A DNA stretch of 64,000 nucleotides from Anaerolineales bacterium UBA6055 (lineage in GTDB: Bacteria; Chloroflexota; Anaerolineae; Aggregatilineales; Phototrophicaceae): positions 124,001-188,000 of the forward strand of contig DIYL01000034.1 of the NCBI GenBank assembly GCA_002428985.1. Direction: 5' to 3'. A model generated the notes under the pieces. The model was not told where the DNA came from and did not search any database. It saw nothing but the letters and a program-made list of their open reading frames with translations. Positions 22,917 through 32,809 of the stretch are shown here, piece after piece. The position numbers were made by a program, and so were the translations under genes. Each line of letters begins with the position of its first letter. Position 1 is the first letter of the stretch.

Positions 22917-23705
22917 ATGTATAAAGTTACAAAATATCCACATGGTACATTTTCTTGGGCAGATGTAGGGACATATGATACCGAAAAAGGTAAATCCTTT
23001 TATATGGAACTGTTTGGTTGGGAAAAACAGGAAATGCCAATGGGAGGTGGTATGACCTATACAATGTTCCATCAAGATGGTGAAAATGTCGCGGCACTCA
23101 GCCCAATGTTACCAGATGCAGCAGAACAGGGCATTCCACCTGCATGGACCAACTACATCACTGTTGATGATGTGGATGCAATAGTAGACCCAATCAAAGG
23201 AAATGGTGGCTCGATTGTACATGGACCAATGGATGTTTTCGAAAACGGACGGATGCTGATTTTACAAGATCCAACTGGCGCACATGTTGCATTATGGCAA
23301 CCGAAAACTCATATTGGCGCTGACATTATCAATAAACCCGGTGCGATGATGTGGAATGAGTTGGCGACTAAAGATATTGAAAAAGCAAAAGACTTCTACA
23401 GCAAAGTTTTAGGCTGGGAATACGAAGTCGATGACACGGGCTATATTATGATTAAAAATAATGGTCGTATGAATGGCGGCATCTTACAAATGGATGAAAG
23501 TTATGGCGAAATGCCATCAGCTTGGACAGTCTACTTCAATGTAGATGACTTTGAAGCATCGACGAAAAAAGTTGAAGAACTCGGTGGGAAAATTATGGTA
23601 CAAGCGGAAGCCCCGGGAGTAGGACCATTTGCGGTGATTACCGATCCAACTGGCGCAGCCCTAACCATTATGAAAGCTGACAAAGTCGACGCGTGGGAAG
23701 AATAA
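22917..23705 (+). CDS. Two-domain VOC (glyoxalase-fold) protein
   Basis: A 262-residue protein with two tandem vicinal-oxygen-chelate domains. The first (about 10-125) has FSWADVGTYDTEKGKSFYMELFGW and ends DPTGAHVALWQP. The second (about 138-255) has MWNELATKDIEKAKDFYSKVLGW and ends DPTGAALTIMK. This layout matches the CFP32/Cfp30B-like hydroxylase-annotated group. The metal-ligand Glu and His positions of true glyoxalase I are not fully conserved, so catalysis is uncertain. TAGGAGA precedes the ATG, and a promoter lies at 22851. The gene is monocistronic. Confidence 0.88.
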   Translation: MYKVTKYPHGTFSWADVGTYDTEKGKSFYMELFGWEKQEMPMGGGMTYTMFHQDGENVAALSPMLPDAAEQGIPPAWTNYITVDDVDAIVDPIKGNGGSIVHGPMDVFENGRMLILQDPTGAHVALWQPKTHIGADIINKPGAMMWNELATKDIEKAKDFYSKVLGWEYEVDDTGYIMIKNNGRMNGGILQMDESYGEMPSAWTVYFNVDDFEASTKKVEELGGKIMVQAEAPGVGPFAVITDPTGAALTIMKADKVDAWEE

Positions 23706-23736
23706 AGATAATTTTCAACTAATTGATCCTATAAGT

Positions 23737-23759
23737 AGCGACAGACATGACCTGTCGCT
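23737..23759 (+). terminator. Hairpin after the VOC gene
   Basis: AGCGACAG (23737-23744) pairs with CTGTCGCT (23752-23759) around a seven-base loop, 31 bases after the VOC stop. The following CTTCACTTC is only moderately U-rich. Confidence 0.55.
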
Positions 23760-23836
23760 CTTCACTTCATTGCAGTCATTAATTCAGAGACCTACAACAT
23801 ACCAAGGATGACATTATAAATAGGTGATATCCGAGA

Positions 23837-24700
23837 TTATCTACTACTATTCATGTAACGAATCATCGAAATTTGCTCAGCAATAAGCCCCAACAGCAAA
23901 ATCAATACGCCCATAATAGTCATTAAACCACCAAATCCACTAAATCGACTAACAGTCAATAGTATAAACAATGTATATGCGATACCGGGAAAGAAGAAAA
24001 TCGCGCTCAAAGGTAAAAAGACTTTGAGTGGAACAAAAAACACAGCAAGTCTCGTCAATATGAGTAAGAAACGAAAACCATCTCTGAAAATCTTTATTTT
24101 ACTGGTGCCAACACGTGCGGGAGAAACAAATGGATGATATTTCACACTAAAACCAGCTCGAAACATCGATACAGTAATTGTCGTCGGATACGAGAATCCA
24201 TTAGGGAATAAATATAAAAAAGACCGAATCTTATCTGCGTGAATAGCACGAAAGCCAGAAGTTAAGTCAGGTATCCAATGTCCAATTAGATAAGATGCAT
24301 AGGTATTAAATACCTGATTAGCAATATTGCGCCACCATACACTCGTTGTACCATGGCTTCGAGCACCAACTACCATATCATATTTATCTAAGTCCTCGAG
24401 CATATGAGGAATTTCTGCAGGGGGGTGTTGTCCATCGGCATCCATCAGTACGATGACATCACCACTTGCCCGCCGTACCCCAGATTTTACTGCAGCACCA
24501 TTCCCAATATTATAAGGGTGTTGAACAAGTGTTACGCCTTTATCCTCATATGATTTAACAATTTCAGCAGTTTTATCTGAAGAGCCATCATCAACTACAA
24601 TAATTTCATCAATTTGAGGCAACTCTTCCAATAATTGATTTAAAATGTTAGCAATAACCAATTCTTCATTATATGCGGGTATAACTACAGATATTTTCAT
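23837..24700 (-). CDS. GT2 family glycosyltransferase (polyprenyl-phosphate type)
   Basis: A 287-residue enzyme that should transfer a sugar from a nucleotide donor to polyprenyl phosphate, like DPM1. MKISVVIPAYNEE opens the GT-A domain, IIVVDDGSSDKT is the nucleotide-binding Asp region, and VIVLMDADGQHPP holds the DXD-type metal site. GFRAIHADK and the following segment are typical. Two C-terminal hydrophobic helices (about 225-250 and 255-280) anchor it. I chose the Met at 24700 because homologues begin exactly there; an upstream in-frame stretch (to 24766) reads as non-coding. No nearby acceptor-pathway genes are visible, so the sugar is unknown. Confidence 0.87.
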   Translation of the reverse strand: MKISVVIPAYNEELVIANILNQLLEELPQIDEIIVVDDGSSDKTAEIVKSYEDKGVTLVQHPYNIGNGAAVKSGVRRASGDVIVLMDADGQHPPAEIPHMLEDLDKYDMVVGARSHGTTSVWWRNIANQVFNTYASYLIGHWIPDLTSGFRAIHADKIRSFLYLFPNGFSYPTTITVSMFRAGFSVKYHPFVSPARVGTSKIKIFRDGFRFLLILTRLAVFFVPLKVFLPLSAIFFFPGIAYTLFILLTVSRFSGFGGLMTIMGVLILLLGLIAEQISMIRYMNSSR

Positions 24701-25044
24701 GAGAGACCACATCGTTAATTGAGAATAATGGATGTTGATAAAACATAACACAATGTAATAAGCCACATTACCGCAGATATTATTATCTATATGCTGTACA
24801 AAGTCGAGGATAAGAATACCAAAATACTAGACTCCCAATATGTATTGGTCTAGGAATACGCAAGCTATTCTAGTCTGAACAATATGAATAGTTTTAGTAT
24901 AGATCGTTCAAGCGCTTATAAAAAATTGCTTGTATTAGTAGTGAATCTAGCTTCTAGCTGATAGTGAGGTCGTCCCGCGGTAGAGATTTAGGTGAGCTCT
25001 ACCGCAAGACTCAATCGGATCTAACCTACAAGGTAGTTTGTCGC
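24701..25044. other. Intergenic region with a hairpin, no gene seen
   Basis: This 344-bp stretch separates the diverging ends of the glycosyltransferase (start side) and zwf (stop side). It holds a perfect nine-base stem, GCGGTAGAG (24977-24985) with CTCTACCGC (24997-25005), about 40 bases after the zwf stop. That hairpin could end the gnd-zwf transcript, though the U-run is missing. I see nothing else supportable. Confidence 0.5.
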
Positions 25045-26499
25045 CTATTCATCTTCGTGCAAGCAACTGATACGCCAAATATGTTCATCCTTGCGCAATA
25101 ATTGCTCGGCTGCCGATGGACCCCAAGATCCTTTTTCGTAAGTCTGCATTGCTGGTGCATCACTACTATTTTCCCAACCCTCAATAATTGGGTCGACAAT
25201 TCTCCATGCGCTTTCAATTTCATCACTGCGAATGAATAATGCGGCATCACCATTAATCGCATCGAGAAGAAGACGTTCATAGGCATCAGGTAGCTCGTCG
25301 GTAGCAAAGGCATTATCGTAATGCACTTCCATATCAACTGATTTCGCCAGTTTCTCATCAGGAATTTTTGCTTGGATTGTCAGGTGCATTCCTTCATCGG
25401 GCTGAATACAGATAGACAAAAGATTCCGCGACAAATCTTCTTTTTCCGCTAATGGGAATATATTGTTAGGTGGGCGTTTGAACTGGATATTTACCTGTGT
25501 TGTCTTGTCGTGTAACGCTTTACCAGAGCGCAAATAGAAGGGGATATCTTTCCAACGCCAATTATCAATGAAGACTTTCAATCCAGCATAGGTTGGTGTG
25601 GATGAGTTTTCTGCCACACCATCTGCATCAAGATAACCATCATACTGTGCACGAACAGTATCTTGTAAATCGACTGGTCGAATCGATTGTAGGACTTTCA
25701 CTTTTTCATTACGTAGCGCATCTGCATCAAATGAAGAAGGGGGTTCCATAGCAACGAGTGATACAAGTTGTAACAAGTGATTTTGTATCATGTCTCGCAT
25801 AACACCTGAACCGTCATAGTATCCTGCACGTGTCCCTACATCCACACTTTCCGCAACTGTGACTTGTACATTGCTGATGTGACTACGATTCCAGATAGGC
25901 TCAAAAATCGTATTGGCGAAGCGCATGAACAGAATATTCTGTGCAGTTTCTTTACCCAAATAATGGTCAATGCGATAGACTTGTGATTCATCAAAAACAG
26001 AATGTACGATCTTATTGAGAGACTGTGCAGTTTCAAGATCATAGCCAAACGGTTTTTCGATTACAATGCGTCGCCAACCAGCTTCTTCGCGCGCCATATC
26101 AAGTTTACCAAGGTTTTCAATCGCATCCCCATAAAATTGTGGCGCAATCGATAGATAATATAGTCGATTGGCGTCTCCATCCTCGATATTATCAAGGTGA
26201 TCTTTCAAATTTTGATAAGTTTCTGGTTCCGGCAAATTCACCAAAGCATAGGAGAAGAGTTGTTTGAAGGTCTCCCATGTTTCATCTTCAAGCACACTTG
26301 ATGCAAACTCCATCAACGATTTATGTGCATGATCAACCATTGTTGCATCGTCCCAATCACGGCGACCAATGCCAACAATTTTCAGTTTTTCTGGTAGTCT
26401 TCCTTTGATGTAGTTACTATACAATGCTGGGATAAGTTTGCGACGTGCAAGATCACCCGTCACCCCAAAGATAACGATAATAGTTTCTTTATCAGCCAT
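25045..26499 (-). CDS. zwf: Glucose-6-phosphate 1-dehydrogenase
   Basis: A 484-residue enzyme of normal family length that oxidises glucose 6-phosphate to 6-phosphoglucono-lactone with NAD(P)+, the entry step of the oxidative pentose phosphate pathway. FGVTGDLARRKLIPALY near the N-terminus is the dinucleotide site, VIEKPFGYDLETAQ carries the EKP motif, and RIDHYLGKETAQNI is the substrate-binding signature with the catalytic His. The gene starts eight bases after the gnd stop, so the two are co-transcribed. No gluconolactonase gene is adjacent. Confidence 0.97.
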   Translation of the reverse strand: MADKETIIVIFGVTGDLARRKLIPALYSNYIKGRLPEKLKIVGIGRRDWDDATMVDHAHKSLMEFASSVLEDETWETFKQLFSYALVNLPEPETYQNLKDHLDNIEDGDANRLYYLSIAPQFYGDAIENLGKLDMAREEAGWRRIVIEKPFGYDLETAQSLNKIVHSVFDESQVYRIDHYLGKETAQNILFMRFANTIFEPIWNRSHISNVQVTVAESVDVGTRAGYYDGSGVMRDMIQNHLLQLVSLVAMEPPSSFDADALRNEKVKVLQSIRPVDLQDTVRAQYDGYLDADGVAENSSTPTYAGLKVFIDNWRWKDIPFYLRSGKALHDKTTQVNIQFKRPPNNIFPLAEKEDLSRNLLSICIQPDEGMHLTIQAKIPDEKLAKSVDMEVHYDNAFATDELPDAYERLLLDAINGDAALFIRSDEIESAWRIVDPIIEGWENSSDAPAMQTYEKGSWGPSAAEQLLRKDEHIWRISCLHEDE

Positions 26500-26507
26500 G
26501 GGTCAAT

Positions 26508-27419
26508 TTATTCTCCTGATTTCTTAATTTGATGTCCACCGAATTGATTACGCATCACTGATAGTAATTTATCTGTGTAGGCATTTTCATCGCGTGAACG
26601 AATCCGTTCTTGCAACGCGACTGTTATCACGGGTGCAGACACATTCAAATCAATTGACTCAAACACCGTCCAACGACCTTCCCCAGAGTCCGGTACATAT
26701 GCCGCAATATCATCTAATGTTTGATCTTGGCTCAGGGCATCGTGAATCAAGTCCAACAGCCATGAACGAACGACACTACCGTGTAGCCAAATACGCGAGA
26801 TTTCAGCAAGATCGAGGTTAAACTCTTCTTTCTTTTTGAAGATCGCAAATCCCTCGGCAAATGCTTGCATCATGCCGTACTCAATCCCATTATGTACCAT
26901 CTTCACAAAGTGTCCGGAGCCACCAGGCCCAACATATCCCCAGCCACTATCCGCTGATGGAGCAAGTGTCTCAAAAATCGGAGATAAAGATTGAACAGTC
27001 TCTTCTTCACCGCCGATCATCATGCTGTATCCTTCTGTGAGTCCCCAGACCCCGCCACTTGTCCCAACATCTACAAAGTGTATACCTTTTTCCTTCAGCA
27101 CTTCCCCACGTTGTATCGTTTGCTTATAGTTGGAGTTCCCCCCGTCAATGATCACATCACCATCTTCAATGAGTTCACTCAACTTCATCACAGTCGACTC
27201 AGTCGGACCCCCAGCAGGAACCATTACCCAAACAATCCGTGGCGCATCCAGTTTACTTACTAAATCCTCCAAACCGTCGGATGCAATTGCACCGCCATCC
27301 GCAGCTGTCTGAACAGCCTCAGCATTTAAATCTGTTACTACAACTTCGTGACCATCTTTAATCAACCGTGTGGCCATATTCGCGCCCATCTTACCAAGCC
27401 CAACCATACCAAGTCTCAT
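26508..27419 (-). CDS. gnd: 6-phosphogluconate dehydrogenase, short (decarboxylating) form
   Basis: A 303-residue enzyme that converts 6-phosphogluconate to ribulose 5-phosphate and CO2. MVGLGKMGANMATRLI is the Rossmann motif. VVVTDLNAEAV ends beta-2 with an Asp, which often favours NAD+ over NADP+ (inference). VDVGTSGGVWGLTEGYSMMIGG is the substrate-binding signature, and GHFVKMVHNGIEYGMMQA carries the catalytic Lys and the adjoining Asn. The short length fits the GndA/YqeC-like subgroup rather than the roughly 470-residue form. It is the first gene of a gnd-zwf operon and is divergent from a solute-binding protein gene. Confidence 0.95.
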   Translation of the reverse strand: MRLGMVGLGKMGANMATRLIKDGHEVVVTDLNAEAVQTAADGGAIASDGLEDLVSKLDAPRIVWVMVPAGGPTESTVMKLSELIEDGDVIIDGGNSNYKQTIQRGEVLKEKGIHFVDVGTSGGVWGLTEGYSMMIGGEEETVQSLSPIFETLAPSADSGWGYVGPGGSGHFVKMVHNGIEYGMMQAFAEGFAIFKKKEEFNLDLAEISRIWLHGSVVRSWLLDLIHDALSQDQTLDDIAAYVPDSGEGRWTVFESIDLNVSAPVITVALQERIRSRDENAYTDKLLSVMRNQFGGHQIKKSGE

Positions 27420-27552
27420 GACATATCTCCATCAGTGAATATTGAGTTTAATTCTATCTCATAGACTTGATAGCATTCAAATACATTACGTTAACTCTAA
27501 GTTAGGGTTATAATGAACTTATAAAAATAATTGATAGATAAGGGTTTCTACA

Positions 27553-28836
27553 GTGAAAATAAGTCGTTTGTTGATGATTATCGTTGTATTAGGTCTGTTG
27601 ATAATAGTGAACAGTGCCCAAGACGATGATGATGATGTGTTGTTTATTGCAGGGAGTTGGACAGGAGCTGAACAAGAAGGCTTTGAGATGGTTCTTGATC
27701 TCTTTACCGAAGAGACAGGCATTCAAGCTGTTTATGAGCCCGACTCGAACTTAGTCGAAAACGTTACCAAGAGTGCTTTTCTTGAAGACCCTGCTGATAT
27801 TGCCTTTTTGCCACGTCCGGGGGTTATGCGTCAACTTGCAAACGATTTACATATACTCCCCTTAGATGATCCTGATGACCCTATTCTTGAAGACGGTCTA
27901 GTTGAAGATACCTTGAATGATGTCTTTATTGATTTGGGAACATTTGATGGTGAGCTATATGGAATTATGGTAACTTCCCGCAGTAAAAGCACAGTCTGGT
28001 ATAACATAAATGTATTTGCAGATAATGGGCTTGAGACACCAGATTCATGGACAGAGTTCATCGCTCTGGCAGAGACTTTAGTCGAAGATGGTGTTAGCCC
28101 ACTTACATTAGGTGGTGGTGATGGTTGGCCGCTTACAGATTGGTTCGAAAATATTTTTATCCGCCTACATGGTCCCCAAGCTTATCGTGAATTATTTGTC
28201 AGCCGGATCATTAGTTGGGATGATCCTCGTGTGAGTGAAACCTTTACAGTCATGGCGGAAATGTTATTGCCATATGAACAAAGGCTTGCTGATGCATCTG
28301 ATAGTATTTTGGAAATCGGACATCGTGATGCCGTTCGGTCATGGCTAGAAGGCGATGCACCTATGTATTACGAGGGTGGCTTTGTTCGGTCATTTGCAGA
28401 AGAAATTTTCCCAGACCTCACTTGCGGTGAGGATTATAGTTTTTTCTCATTCCCACAAATTGATCCACGTTATGGTAAACCCGTGGTTGGTGGTGGACAA
28501 TTGGGAGTCGTGTTTGATGATACCGATAATATCCGTGAATTCATGAATTTTATTGCCAGCCCAGAAGCCGCTACCGCATGGGTCACAGTAGAAACAGGCG
28601 GGATCATTTCCCCGAATCTAGGAGTCGAGCTTGATGTATACAACAATACATGTGCCCAACTAGAAGCTCAACAAATTCGAAATGCACCATCTTTTGTGTT
28701 TGATGGTTCGGATTTGATGTCAGGCGTATTTGGTGAGTTTGCATTTTTTACAGCTTTACAAGATTTTTTGATTGACCCTGAAGCATTAGGGAATATATTA
28801 GACTATCTCAATGATGCGGCAGTGAAGTCAGCTTAA
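27553..28836 (+). CDS. Secreted sugar ABC transporter substrate-binding protein (family 1)
   Basis: A 427-residue extracytoplasmic binding protein. The start is GTG at 27553. An N-terminal signal segment (residues 3-22, LLMIIVVLGLLIIVNSA) is followed by an acidic run and ITGSW-like opening of family 1 binding proteins. DPADIAFLPRPGVM, YGIMVTSRSKSTVWYNINVF and PMYYEGGFVRSF are typical. There is no lipobox cysteine, so it is secreted or retained by the uncleaved helix. No permease or ATPase gene is adjacent; it must work with a transporter elsewhere. TATAAT at 27509-27514 is a likely -10 without a good -35. The position beside gnd-zwf suggests a sugar ligand (inference). Confidence 0.88.
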   Translation: MKISRLLMIIVVLGLLIIVNSAQDDDDDVLFIAGSWTGAEQEGFEMVLDLFTEETGIQAVYEPDSNLVENVTKSAFLEDPADIAFLPRPGVMRQLANDLHILPLDDPDDPILEDGLVEDTLNDVFIDLGTFDGELYGIMVTSRSKSTVWYNINVFADNGLETPDSWTEFIALAETLVEDGVSPLTLGGGDGWPLTDWFENIFIRLHGPQAYRELFVSRIISWDDPRVSETFTVMAEMLLPYEQRLADASDSILEIGHRDAVRSWLEGDAPMYYEGGFVRSFAEEIFPDLTCGEDYSFFSFPQIDPRYGKPVVGGGQLGVVFDDTDNIREFMNFIASPEAATAWVTVETGGIISPNLGVELDVYNNTCAQLEAQQIRNAPSFVFDGSDLMSGVFGEFAFFTALQDFLIDPEALGNILDYLNDAAVKSA

Positions 28837-28845
28837 GAAACTCTG

Positions 28846-28869
28846 GGGAGGCAGAAATATCTGTCTCCC
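28846..28869. terminator. Terminator between convergent genes
   Basis: GGGAGGCAGA (28846-28855) pairs with TCTGTCTCCC (28860-28869), ten pairs with one wobble and a four-base loop. It lies between the binding-protein stop (28836) and the asparaginase stop (28907). Confidence 0.75.
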
Positions 28870-28906
28870 GCATTTCTATCTAGAAAATGATGAAATCTAC
28901 ACAATA

Positions 28907-29854
28907 TTAAGCAGATGATCCCCAGCGTGCAGGAATATCCACAACAGTGCGCTCAAGAAATTCATGATTACTCATATCGGCAGTCTGGTAGACATACTCT
29001 CGCCCTGCAGAACTCGACATCCCAATATGCTCGCCATTTTTATCCATCGCAATTAAGTTCATCCGTCCAATATAGTCGCCCCCAAGATCACACAAGTCTT
29101 TCATTGCTTGCGTTGCGGCTTCTGTGACGGACATCCCCATTTTCATATAAAATACAACACTATGGGCTGTACTCGCTCGTATAGCCATTTCGCCCATACC
29201 AGTGCAAGCACATGCACCATAACGATTGTCAGCATAATTACCTGCACCAATTATCGGTGAATCGCCTAAGCGTCCTGGGTATTTCCAAGCCCATCCGCTG
29301 GTACTTACACCTGTACACATATCCCCATATTTATCAATCGCAATAAAATTAACGGTGCTAGTTACCCGCTCAGGATCAGTTGCTATTTTCACGCGATCTT
29401 GTAATGGAGTATCATCATCAAGTGGTTGTGATGAGTCAGCACTACTTTGCGCTAAGCGTTTTTGCCACACGGCTTTGACTTCATCGGTCATCATCTCGTC
29501 CCATTGTTCAGCACCGATTTCACGTGCGAAACGTTCCGCACCATTACCTGCCAACAACACATGAGGCAATTTACGCTCCATCATTTGGCGCGCAACACTA
29601 ATCGCATAGGGAAACCTTTTCATAGCAGCAACGGCACCAGAATTTAGCGACTTGCCATCCATAATACTCGCATCTAATTCGAGTCCACCGATAATATTAG
29701 GCCAGCCATTATACCCAACAGTGTGGTCGTCAGGATTTGCTTCAACCAATCGGATACCAGCTTCGACAGCATCCATTGCTGTACCACCATCCTTTAAAAT
29801 TTGGATCGCTTTACCGATCCCGATGTCACCATTGTGACTTGCAATAACAATCAT
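28907..29854 (-). CDS. N4-(beta-N-acetylglucosaminyl)-L-asparaginase / Ntn asparaginase
   Basis: A 315-residue Ntn-hydrolase precursor that should self-cleave before its catalytic threonine. The cleavage-site region reads TSTVNFIAIDKYGDM, with Thr167 aligning to the nucleophile of aspartylglucosaminidase. GVSTSGWAWKYPGRLGDSPIIGAGNYAD matches the substrate-binding loop (Arg and Asp), and GACACTGMGE follows. The usual His-Asp before the nucleophile is replaced by Thr-Ser, a departure worth noting. It hydrolyses the Asn-GlcNAc bond of glycoasparagines in characterised members; isoaspartyl peptidase activity is the alternative. No signal peptide is seen. It is followed 37 bases upstream by a membrane-protein gene on the same strand. 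Confidence 0.9.
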   Translation of the reverse strand: MIVIASHNGDIGIGKAIQILKDGGTAMDAVEAGIRLVEANPDDHTVGYNGWPNIIGGLELDASIMDGKSLNSGAVAAMKRFPYAISVARQMMERKLPHVLLAGNGAERFAREIGAEQWDEMMTDEVKAVWQKRLAQSSADSSQPLDDDTPLQDRVKIATDPERVTSTVNFIAIDKYGDMCTGVSTSGWAWKYPGRLGDSPIIGAGNYADNRYGACACTGMGEMAIRASTAHSVVFYMKMGMSVTEAATQAMKDLCDLGGDYIGRMNLIAMDKNGEHIGMSSSAGREYVYQTADMSNHEFLERTVVDIPARWGSSA

Positions 29855-29891
29855 AAGTCCTCTTGCTTCGAGAATAAGTGAATAAATGTCT

Positions 29892-31871
29892 TTACGTAGC
29901 AGATTCAGACGGAGTATACCGTATTACATTCACCGAGTCCGTTTGAAAGACCAATTCAAAATTATCAGGATATTCTGCAAATAACGCCTGTAAAATTTCA
30001 TTACTAGATTCAAATAGGATGTACTCAACGTTATAGTTGTTGAGGTCACGGATCCGTCGTTGATTTGTATGTCCTTCAGAAGCATTGAAGAAGCGATGTC
30101 CAAAATTATGACGCAACCGTGCTTCGTCGTCACTGATATTTGTAAATGCAATCATACACCTACGATTACAAAAATTGACAGGTTTCATAACATGTGACAT
30201 CGCTCGAATATAATCATTGAATCCTGTTACAATGACAGGCGTATCTGTCTGAGTTTCAATATAATCACCAACTGCAATTAATTCACGTTGGAAGGCGACA
30301 TCTGCATCAGATATTTCGACACGGGTTGTGATTGTGTCATTGATAAATGGCAGCATATGTAAAAGCGCAAATCCAGAAATCAAGATGTAGAGACTTACTG
30401 AATAGTTTGGTTTCCAGTCAAATGGTAGAAAGCGGACGATATAGTCAGACCAATGCGTCACCAGATACCAAAGCATCATCCCATGCGTCAGTATCCACAA
30501 CGCCCGATTAATATGATCAACACTCACCAGAGATCCGTAAATCCATGCTGTATAGGGGATCAATGCTAAGCTAATCACAACAATCATCGCCAGATAAAAT
30601 CGTGCAAACTCATCTTTGCGAAATTGAATAACACTAGTGACTGCACCTACAATCAGAATGAAATAGCTAATCACACCGACAATTTCTGGGTTAATCGCGT
30701 ATAGTTGGGTTTCTTCATCTAACCAAATACGAGCATCTGGCTCGATTTTTTCTTCTCCAAAATTAAATTCTTGCTCAGTTGTAAATCGAATCACAAAAAT
30801 AGGCGAAAAAATCACACCAGACAGCAGAATAAGGATTAAAAATGGGCGAAGTCGGCGCGACAGCAATATATTAAATACCATCCAAATACCCATCACCGCC
30901 AACATAAATCCTGTCAAAATGGGATGAGTGAATATCGATCCAATCAACACAAATGCAAATAACAAATAGGCTCGCCAAGTTGGGGTTTGTATAATGTACC
31001 GGCAGAGACCGAGTACAACAGGGGTAAACGCATAACCCGCTAATATTTTATCGCGAATAATACGTGTTGTAATTGAGCCACCAGCTTGTTGTCCGTCCAA
31101 GAGTAGGGTAAAGATCGCAAAGTGGATAATCACAATCATCAAGCTATGACGGATCGAAAAGTCAAACAATCGTGCGCCTACATATACAGCAACACCCATA
31201 TATAGTATCAACATTGCTGACACCGTTAACTGTGACAAGAACACATGCACATCACTCGTCCATGTAATGGCACCTTGTGCCAGTCGCCACACAGCTAGTG
31301 ATACACGTGCCCACACGGGATTCCCTGTATCAAAGTAAATTTCGTCCCAGCCTAATGGAGTATTACTAGCATAATATGTAATCTCGGCACTATGGAGCAA
31401 AATATCATTATTCTTACGCATCGTATATGGGGATAATAGTGCAAAACTAAGCACAATCGCGATAGCAACACCAGCTAAAATCCATACAAGACGATCAGTC
31501 TTTGAGTATGCTAGGAATCCGAATGCTTTATATCGTCTTGTCGCCCAGATCACACCAACTACCGACAAGATACAAAGCGCCAATGCAATATGTGACATTG
31601 ATAGATTGAGGGTGCGTACAGGTAAACTAATTAAACCAACCAGTCCAATTGAAATCGGCAACCCAAATGCGATAAAACGAGACCAACTCCATTCATCCTC
31701 ATTGAGGATCCAGTGTGCAAGGATACCGCCCGGCAACAACAGGAGCACAAAACTTGCCGACACAGCTAAACTATCGGGAAGTGAAACAGATGCAAATCCA
31801 TGAAATACCCAGACAAATGTGAGTAAGATCACAACAAAAACACTTACGCCATAGCGATAAACGACCTGCAT
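29892..31871 (-). CDS. Polytopic membrane protein, possible GT-C glycosyltransferase
   Basis: A 659-residue protein with about 13-14 hydrophobic helices through residue 500 and a C-terminal soluble part of about 150 residues. The first large loop after helix six contains NNDILLHSAEITYYAS and NPVWARVSLAVWRLAQG, spaced like the acidic loops of GT-C enzymes, but I cannot assign a family. The C-terminal part contains ETQTDTPVIVTGFNDYIRAMS and several cysteines. It is upstream of and probably co-transcribed with the glycosylasparaginase gene (37-base gap). A role in glycan assembly is inference. Confidence 0.7.
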   Translation of the reverse strand: MQVVYRYGVSVFVVILLTFVWVFHGFASVSLPDSLAVSASFVLLLLPGGILAHWILNEDEWSWSRFIAFGLPISIGLVGLISLPVRTLNLSMSHIALALCILSVVGVIWATRRYKAFGFLAYSKTDRLVWILAGVAIAIVLSFALLSPYTMRKNNDILLHSAEITYYASNTPLGWDEIYFDTGNPVWARVSLAVWRLAQGAITWTSDVHVFLSQLTVSAMLILYMGVAVYVGARLFDFSIRHSLMIVIIHFAIFTLLLDGQQAGGSITTRIIRDKILAGYAFTPVVLGLCRYIIQTPTWRAYLLFAFVLIGSIFTHPILTGFMLAVMGIWMVFNILLSRRLRPFLILILLSGVIFSPIFVIRFTTEQEFNFGEEKIEPDARIWLDEETQLYAINPEIVGVISYFILIVGAVTSVIQFRKDEFARFYLAMIVVISLALIPYTAWIYGSLVSVDHINRALWILTHGMMLWYLVTHWSDYIVRFLPFDWKPNYSVSLYILISGFALLHMLPFINDTITTRVEISDADVAFQRELIAVGDYIETQTDTPVIVTGFNDYIRAMSHVMKPVNFCNRRCMIAFTNISDDEARLRHNFGHRFFNASEGHTNQRRIRDLNNYNVEYILFESSNEILQALFAEYPDNFELVFQTDSVNVIRYTPSESAT

Positions 31872-32045
31872 ACCACATACCTTTAGACAATGATTAGTAG
31901 GGGGAGATTATATCAATTACACGTTTTGGATACTAGGTAAGCGACTTCGTGCTATAGATAATCTGTTCACGTTCTACTTATTTCTATCCAATGTGAAACA
32001 TCCACAATGGCAACAGTGTTATACATATCTCTAGGGAGAATTATA

Positions 32046-32789
32046 ATGAAACTCAAACTTGTGTTCAGTTTGTTGATTGCACTGTTGGTCGTACCATTCG
32101 TATCTGCACAGGACGACATGATGATATCTGTTGCGAGTGAAGATGTTGAAGTTACCAGTGATGGTCAAGCATATGCATCTTATCTTGCTTACCCAGAAGA
32201 AGAGGGGGTTTATCCGGGTATTGTTTTGATTCACTCTTTCAATGGTTTACAACAAGGGTATCGTGACATGACTGATGCGTTTGCAGCCGAAGGATTCGTA
32301 GTGTTAGCAATCGGCTGGCAGACACTTGAACGTGCGCCATCAGACACATTGATGCAACAATTGATGCTTGATAGTATCGACTACTTAACCGCACGCGACG
32401 ATGTTGACCCTGAACGTCTCGGTTTAACCGGATTCTGTGCAGGTGGACGCTATACAATGTTATTTATGCCACAAGTGGATGCGTTCGCAGCGGGTGTTGC
32501 GTGGTACGGTTTCCCAAACAATGGTGATCCTGTCACAGCAATGGACTTAGTTGATGAACTCGAATCCCCGATGCTGATCATTCACAGTACCGATGATATT
32601 CCAAGCCCTGTTGCTGGTATTTATGAATATGCAACCGCACTTGGTGAAGCCGATGCCGACTTCGAGCTAAAAATCTATGCCAACGAGCCACATGGATTTA
32701 TGTTAATAGATGGCGAACTACGCACCAATGATATTGCAACAGACGCATTTAATGAAATGGTCGATTATTTCAACCGTAAACTTGGCTAA
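32046..32789 (+). CDS. Secreted dienelactone hydrolase family protein
   Basis: A 247-residue alpha/beta hydrolase with a signal peptide (residues 1-21, ending VVPFVSA-Q). The catalytic triad is readable: Cys131 in GFCAGGR, Asp183 or Asp184 in HSTDD, and His216 in PHGFM. The Cys nucleophile marks the dienelactone hydrolase family, which opens lactone rings in aromatic degradation. Export is unusual for that pathway, so a different ester or lactone may be the substrate. AGGGAGA precedes the ATG at 32046; a start 39 bases upstream would place extra residues before the signal peptide. A strong terminator follows. Confidence 0.9.
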   Translation: MKLKLVFSLLIALLVVPFVSAQDDMMISVASEDVEVTSDGQAYASYLAYPEEEGVYPGIVLIHSFNGLQQGYRDMTDAFAAEGFVVLAIGWQTLERAPSDTLMQQLMLDSIDYLTARDDVDPERLGLTGFCAGGRYTMLFMPQVDAFAAGVAWYGFPNNGDPVTAMDLVDELESPMLIIHSTDDIPSPVAGIYEYATALGEADADFELKIYANEPHGFMLIDGELRTNDIATDAFNEMVDYFNRKLG

Positions 32790-32809
32790 ACACCATCAAT
32801 GATCATGTC

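Noticed and set aside
24701..24766. N-terminal extension of the GT2 glycosyltransferase
   Set aside because: Homologues begin at the MKISVVIPAYNEE Met and the extension has no support.
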